Positions 58,399-64,000 of a DNA stretch of 64,000 nucleotides are shown here, piece after piece. Numbering within the stretch: the first letter of the stretch is position 1; every line of letters begins with the position of its first letter. Where the stretch lies: contig JAMJFZ010001815.1 in assembly GCA_026225945.1 (NCBI GenBank), positions 4,827,001 to 4,891,000 on the forward strand, in the 5' to 3' direction. The notes under the pieces are model-generated. The model was not told the DNA's origin, did not search any database, and worked only from the letters and a program-made list of their open reading frames with translations. A program made the translations under genes and the position numbers. Source of the stretch: Cricetomys ansorgei (taxonomy: Eukaryota; Chordata; Mammalia; Rodentia; Nesomyidae).

Positions 58399-58908
58399 TT
58401 AGAGTAAAACTGTGGTGTATAAATTATGAGAAATTGTAGAGCTGCTGGAAAGCATTTTCTGATCATCTGAGTCATTATTCCACAAATCTCTTACCATCAT
58501 ATGCTGAATCCTACCTAGCTGAGACACCAAACTCCAAATCTGGAAAACCTCATCATCACGAACAGAAAGGAAATCTTTCAAGTGAACGGGAGCAAACCAG
58601 CCCGTAAGTCCTGAATAAAAGAGATGCACTTTGTCTAAAGAAACTTGAAGAACTAGCTGGAAGAGAAGGGCAATCATAATCCCCTATCATGGAATCAAGG
58701 AAGCAATTACCAGAGTGTGAAATCTAAGAATGCCAAGCACAGGAAAGACAACACCATGGGGGATGGGGTAACCAAGGAGATCAGTGAGTTTCCTGGGGAG
58801 CAGTTGGATAGTCTGGTTTGGGGAGAAGAAATCTCTTAGATCACAATCACAAGAAAGAAAGTGTGCATTGGATGCAATTCTAAAACTCTCAGGATTGCTT
58901 TTGAGCAA
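58399..58908 (-). other. Interrupted open frame with exon-like core, minus strand
   Basis: Two minus-strand frames, 58908-58687 (73 codons) and 58677-58399 (92 codons), are in the same phase, separated by TGA-TAG and two further codons. Inside, 'cccttctcttccag' precedes 58656 (acceptor-like) and TAG|gtagga follows 58515 (donor-like), giving a possible 142-bp exon. The encoded peptide is of balanced composition but unfamiliar. It could be a pseudogene, a decayed exon or chance. Confidence 0.2.
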
Positions 58909-59656
58909 ACAGAGTGAGGGAAAGATTTAAAATCAAGTATAGCATGTATTAGGATCATACCGTATTCATAATTCTGTATTCTAAGAACAATAAATCCATT
59001 TGACATGACTGCTTCAAAGAGCCAGCCCTATGAGGGAGCTGCAATTTTTAAAAGTTCAGTATAACTCCAGAGTAGGGCAAGCTCTTCTTGTTTGGGCAGT
59101 TTTTTGGTTTGTTTTTCTTTATCGTCACCATCAGTTTCCAATACTTAGGAAGGTAGAGAAGGACATTTGCTAAGACATGTTAGCAGGATTTAGCATCGTA
59201 TATCAGCATGAAATTTATTCGAGGGCTTGGATGCCCATTGTCTCAGAATTAACAAAATCAAGGAAAGGACAGGGCTGCCCTAGGGTGCTCTATGCGCACT
59301 CTTAGCCAGAGACACACATATGACTTGAACTCAGTTCTTGTTCTCTTATTCACATCTCCCTAGTCAACATACCTGCATCCATTCTGCAACTAAGAATTGG
59401 GTTATAATGAAACCTGTGGTTCGAGATACCCCGTTTCTGTTGGCAAGGAGTCGCAGGTTACTTATAAAGTGAAAGCATAAATAATTTTGTAGTTGATGAA
59501 CATGCAAATATTATGAGAAAACACATTGGCCAGATCACTTATTCTAGAGCCCAGCTTATTTTCAATATTTCATTAGCAATACGGGTTGTGAAGACAAGAC
59601 CTCAGAGGAAACACAGCCCAATTTACTGAACTTTTAAAACATTTATTCATTTATTT
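58909..59656. other. Unique sequence
   Basis: Nothing recognised. Confidence 0.4.
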
Positions 59657-59682
59657 TCATTCATTCATTCATTCATTCATTC
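59657..59682. repeat. (ATTC)n microsatellite
   Basis: Six ATTC units; sits at the antisense tail of the adjoining B4. Confidence 0.9.
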
Positions 59683-59684
59683 CA

Positions 59685-59880
59685 CTACTGGGGATTAAAC
59701 CTATGGCCTCGTGAATGACAAGTAAGCACTCTGTCCCTGAGTAAAATCCCCAACTCTCTTCCTACATTTTTAATTTGGAGTCAGGTTTTCACTACATTGT
59801 CCAAACAGATCTTGAGCTTGTTACTCTGCATCAGCCTCCCAACTAGCTGGGACAGCATTTCTGTGCCGCTAGGACCAGCT
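59685..59880 (-). mobile_element. B4 SINE
   Basis: Antisense ID part ('ctggggattaaacctatggc', 'gtaagcactctgtccctgag') followed by antisense B1-like part ('gagtcaggttttcactacat', 'gcatcagcctcccaactagc', 'tgggacagcatttctgtgcc'). Confidence 0.8.
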
Positions 59881-61096
59881 TGAGTCTCCTCTTATATCTT
59901 TCACTGGGTTTCTGTGTATTTCCTAAATGCCTCAAGCCTCCATCTCCAATTAGGACAAGGTTGTTGTGGGCTGTGATGTAACCCTGTAAAGAACATCCTA
60001 ACAGTAATCCTTGGTTGGAGCAGGTGGTAAAAAAGAACTGCTAATACTCAAGCTGAGCTTACATGGGCTTAAAAATGAGCCAAGTTTAAGAACAGAAAGA
60101 ACGTGTGTAAAATCCTTGAGTGAGTATGCAGAACAAGGCCTGCAGGGAGTTGGCAGGAGCCAATGCAGGACACAGGGGTATCTTTGCCAAACAGAATGGT
60201 AAGTTGGGTCTTGATCCCACGTGCTGTGAGGTATCTCTGTGGCGTTCAAACTGGAAACACATTACTCTCAGATCTTCACTTAGAAAACATCTCCCAGGTA
60301 ATGGTTAATGTCAATGATGAAACAGACAGAGACTGTACCACAGGTGAAGCAGTGTTTTGATGGTTGATAAAGGCCTCCATCGTGGCAATGTCTATGAAAA
60401 TGGAGGAATATTGGCATAACAGAGCACAATTAATGAATAATAGTCTGACAGGTTCTGCTGACTGACGGATGTCAGTGACTCCAAGCTTTCTGATGAAAAT
60501 GATTGGCTAGATAATAATGATGTTTCTTATCTTGCCAACGGTAAGTGGGGTTTTGTGTGAATTCATTTTTCCATTGATGATGTCACAAAATACCCCAGGC
60601 ACAGTACCTAATAAAGGAAGGGGGTCTATAACCTCACAGTTTCATGAACTGAATACCTTAAATCAAGGGGTCTCGCTGTTTCAGCATCTTCTGGCTACAT
60701 AAAATCAATGTCTCACATCCCAGAGCACGGCATCAGGGTTGGAGTACTTGTGAGAGAGGAAGACTACTTGATGAGACAGGAAGCCAGGTCCTACACAGGG
60801 TCAGTTTTGCTCTTTGTGTATCAAAGCTAGTCTTACAAGAATCAATTTACCCCACAAGACAAGCATGAACTTCTTCTGAGAGCTTGTGTTACCACTGACT
60901 TAGTTACTTTGCCCTAAGACTTCTCTCCCACAGGCTCCCATTTTTGTATACTTCCAAGCTGGAGAACAAATGCCAACCAGTAAAATGTAGAGTTAATTCT
61001 TAGTCATCCTGAAGAGAGAGTGCAACACATTTGAAGAGATGGGCTATGAGTTACAGAAAAATATGGGCTTCGGTCTTGGCCTTCACAGGTGACAGA
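59881..61096. other. Unique sequence; possible conserved patch at 60370-60620
   Basis: 60370-60620 has an 'attggcataacagagcacaa' NFI-like pair, TTAATGAATAAT, several TGACAG/CTGAC-type half sites and no repeat signature. A plus-strand 'aacggtaagtgg' at 60536-60548 is donor-like, but no acceptor partner is clear. Confidence 0.35.
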
Positions 61097-61460
61097 TGTT
61101 TTAGTTTTCTATCTGTTGCCATGATAAAACACTGACCCAAATCAACTTGAATGATGTCAGGGCTTATTTCATTTTAGATTTTCAGGTAACATCCAATCAC
61201 TGAAGGAATTCAGGGCAGAAAACCAAGGCAGGAACTTGGAATAGACACCTCAAAAGAACAGCACTTACTAGCTTGCTCTCAGGCTTGTGTTCAGAGACCT
61301 GTGAAGGGGATGGCACTGCCCACAATGAGCTGAGCACTCCTATATCAGTTAACAATCAAGAAAATGCCCTACAGATATGCCCACAGGCCAATCTATTGGT
61401 AGCAACTCCTCAATCAAGTTTTCTTCTTCCCAAGTATGTCAAGTTGACAACCAAGACTAG
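61097..61460 (-). mobile_element. Rodent solo LTR, minus strand
   Basis: 'tgttttagttttctatctgt', 'tgccatgataaaacactgac', 'gcaggaacttggaatagac', 'caagaaaatgccctacagat' and 'gtatgtcaagttgacaacca' place it in the same family group as 16568-16978 and 20906-21319. Confidence 0.7.
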
Positions 61461-62289
61461 AATTCACATTAGATATGTTTAAAATAATGACATAAAACAT
61501 GAATACATAGGTTGGAACATATACAGTATGACAAATGGTCATATTGGTCATGGAATTGATAAACTTTTGATAGTCATGGACACCCAGAAAAAGCCTTCTG
61601 AAGGAGGAAGTGCTAAGTAGGTTATGGTATCTTCAGTACACAGTCAGTGATAGAAATACGAAAAGGAATTAGATCATCAGCCACTTAAAAAGCAAGGAAG
61701 GGAAACTGAGACACACACAGCCTTGAAGGAGAAAGCTATATGAAAGATGACTGGTGGAAGAAAAACAAACCCTGAGAAAAGACAACAGAAAGGTAAGAGG
61801 AAATTTAGTTACTAAGTGAAAGTTAGTGGGTAGTAGTCATCTCCTGCAAGTGTGTCCTCAACAAAGACAAAGTCTCATCATTATCTTCCTACCCCTCACC
61901 AAGGCAAAATGCCTAGGTTAGTTTTAGTTGGGAAGATAAGTCAACCAAGTAGATGAACCTTGAATATTGTCTTGTGTTCATTATGAACCACCTTCAAGCC
62001 TCCACATATGCCCTATGTTCTGTTCTAAGTGCAACTGTGTCCATAAAATACAACTCTTTTTCATGGACTCTAAAACTGTTTTTCATTATACTTACTGTCC
62101 CAGAGTTTCTGAGGCCCTTGCAACACCAAACATTGGCAGATATAAGTTGGAAAGGTTACATACAGCTATGCGCATACAGCATTAGTGCACGAATATTTGG
62201 TAGACTTGAGTAGAAATATGTACAAGCAGAATTATTTTCATATTTTGAAATAGAGAAAAATAAAAATAATGCTAATGTTTTCTGTGATT
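61461..62289. other. Unique sequence
   Basis: No repeat recognised. Two overlapping plus frames at 61953-62213 are featureless. Confidence 0.4.
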
Positions 62290-62590
62290 GATTAGGTTAA
62301 ACATAGTCTAGCATTGGGAAAGGTCCCAGTATGACTATACTGTAAAAGTGATGTCACCTTTAAGAGGTGGGGTCAACTGGGAAGTTAATGGACACCTTCA
62401 TGCTGGTATTGATAATGGCCTGACTAATATTGAGCAGGGTCTTACAGGAGCGGATGAGTTCCTGTTAAAGCAGCTTGCCATAAAGGTATGACTGGTCCAT
62501 TCTTTTTCTCTTGGTTTATCTTTCACCTTCCCACGGTCCTCTCTCATACCTTACCTTGTAGCTGTTTCATCTGAATCCCAGGTCCTGCAC
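62290..62590 (+). mobile_element. MST/MLT-like MaLR LTR
   Basis: 'cacctttaagaggtggggtc', 'gacaccttcatgctggta', 'gagcggatgagttcctgtta' and the T/C-rich 'tctttttctcttggttta' follow the order of MST-type LTRs ('gacctttaagaggtggggcc ... gggtgccgccctcatga ... gagtgaatgagttctcgctc'). Old and incomplete. Confidence 0.6.
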
Positions 62591-64000
62591 TTACCTCAGC
62601 AGACGAGAAATCTCGTAGGCCATCACCTGTTCATCTATGCTGTGACTCAGAAATAACACACGCCATTCCCACTCTCCAATCCCAACCTTATAGAGTCACT
62701 ACAGCTGGAGAAATGGGAGAGTACATGAACATTTGATGAGCAGTAAATACTCTAGCCTCAGACACTAAATAGTGTCCAGTCAGGACTGCCACCTTCATAT
62801 ATCTGAGTCTTAAATTCGGATGTTTGATGTCATCTACATCTCATCTATAACTTAAAATTACATGTTCATTTGAGTCTCAGTGAAAGACATCTAGAATGTA
62901 TACAGGTGAAATCACTTCCTTTGTCAAGCTTAGAAAAAAAAGCAGTGGCTTGCTTCTGAGACTTCCTCTTGCTCTGACCCTTTTGGTGACTGATGGCCAG
63001 TTACCTACCTCCTTCCCTATTGTCTCCTCACTTCCCCCTTTCCTCACTCCCTATAAGGGCATAGGTCTCAGCATTGTATCTGTCTGTCTATCAGGCTGAG
63101 TATCACACTTTGACAGATTAAAAGGCTAAGGTCAAACCAACAAGCCCCTAAAGAAATGGTGCTAATTATCATCATGTGTTTTTAAATACTTGGCTCTTCA
63201 AAGACTTTAACAAGGAATAGAACTCATCTTTGTCTCCCAGGGGATGTTTGAGTATTCTATTAAAAAGCTTTTCCCTTAGCATTCTATATTCTATGTTGTA
63301 GGAGAGCAATGAACTGGTCCAGGGAGTCAGGAAAGATCATCTCCACTTCTGATGAGTTCCTTTCTATAGTGACAGGTAAATGGCAAGCACAGTCTTGCAA
63401 TGATGCACCAAAACAGTCCAGAGAGAGTGGAATTGCTTTTGTACCCAAATCTCATGCTCAAAAATTTTGTCAGGACGGAAAGTGTAATGTAACAATCCTG
63501 GGTGTTAGTATGCATCATATTAGTGCACAGACCAGCACATTTAGTCCCTGCACTTGACGTCTGTGGTGCAGGCTAATGCAGTTGTAATATACTTTTTCCA
63601 TGTCTTAATTTCTTTATCTGGTATGAGAGTTTATTGGGGCAATTATGAGGAATGGATTAGGGATTAGAGACTAGTTTGCTATCAGTACTCTCTAGCTTGA
63701 TAACCCCATATCCTAGAGGGCTTGGCCACTTGGATGCTCAGAAGTACATGCAAGTGTTATTCAGTGTCTCAAGAATAAGTTATCTAATGAGTATGCAAAG
63801 ATACCCTTGCCAAATCTCATCTTTTACAGTCGAGAGTCCATGTACAATGCTCCCTCGGAACATTAGCACTCTGGATCCAGCTCTCAGAGCAAGGCTGTAA
63901 ACACCAGACAGGGTCAGAAGTGGAAACATGCTGTCTCTATTCACCAATTTTCGGGATAATAATTGAGTGGTTCAGGATGCTGAGCCGCAGATGAATGCAT
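62591..64000. other. Unique sequence to the window end
   Basis: No mobile element, exon or RNA gene recognised over the last 1.4 kb. Frames of 60-82 codons are featureless. Confidence 0.4.

Noticed and set aside
1..64000. Small RNA genes (tRNA, U6, 7SK, Y RNA, snoRNA)
   Set aside because: I searched by eye for their conserved boxes and found only SINE-derived tRNA- or 7SL-like sequence.

Overview
This window reads as nuclear DNA of a rodent, most likely a mouse-like rodent (Muroidea). The evidence is the repeat content: B1, B3 and B4 SINEs, an ID-like SINE, a rodent URR1-type hAT transposon remnant, MT/ORR1-type MaLR LTRs, Lx-type LINE-1 3' ends, and many TG, GATA, CA and GA microsatellites. 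There are no Alu elements, no bacterial gene organisation and no long reading frames. I cannot assign the species. Several B1 copies share a base change relative to the mouse B1 sequence I remember, which may mark a lineage.

I find no protein-coding gene, RNA gene, CRISPR array or operon that I can support. The longest open frames (up to 160 codons) lie in or across repeats, or have no recognisable protein features. The window is best described as intergenic or intronic sequence. Three short stretches on the minus strand have splice-site-like boundaries joined to open frames (near 18.4, 54.5 and 58.6 kb). They are listed as weak exon candidates only.

Layout: 1-1.8 kb holds two LINE-1 3' ends. 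2.7-5 kb holds a B3 SINE split by a URR1 transposon, then a B4 and a B1. 6-11.5 kb is mostly unique. 11.5-12 kb is an AT tract, an AT palindrome and a B1 with a long tetranucleotide tail. 13.6-17 kb contains an old MLT1-like LTR and two copies of one rodent LTR family. 18-20.3 kb is a CpG-retaining unique block. 20.4-23.7 kb holds B3, LTR, B1 and MaLR copies. 23.7-29.3 kb and 37.5-42.8 kb are repeat-poor. 29.3-31.2 kb is simple-repeat rich. 35.6-37.5 kb holds an inverted B3 pair and a long ERVK-type LTR. 43.2-48.8 kb is a mosaic of minus-strand LINE-1 pieces, LTR-like pieces, a B4 and long TC/TG tracts. 49-53.7 kb holds a strand-asymmetric G-poor block, an LTR, a TC tract, an old B1 and a CpG-rich SINE. 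56.4-57.3 kb is a strong candidate regulatory element. 58-64 kb holds old SINEs, an LTR and a MST-like MaLR.

I did not find a previously undescribed biological system. The observations most worth a second look are the homeodomain-site-rich block at 56.4-57.25 kb, the 18.2-20.3 kb block, a 293-bp AT-rich insert between 19-bp direct repeats at 43.5-43.9 kb, the shared B1 variant, and the nested transposon at 2.77 kb. All family assignments are from memory of consensus sequences and would be settled by RepeatMasker. All regulatory calls are inference and would be settled by cross-species conservation.
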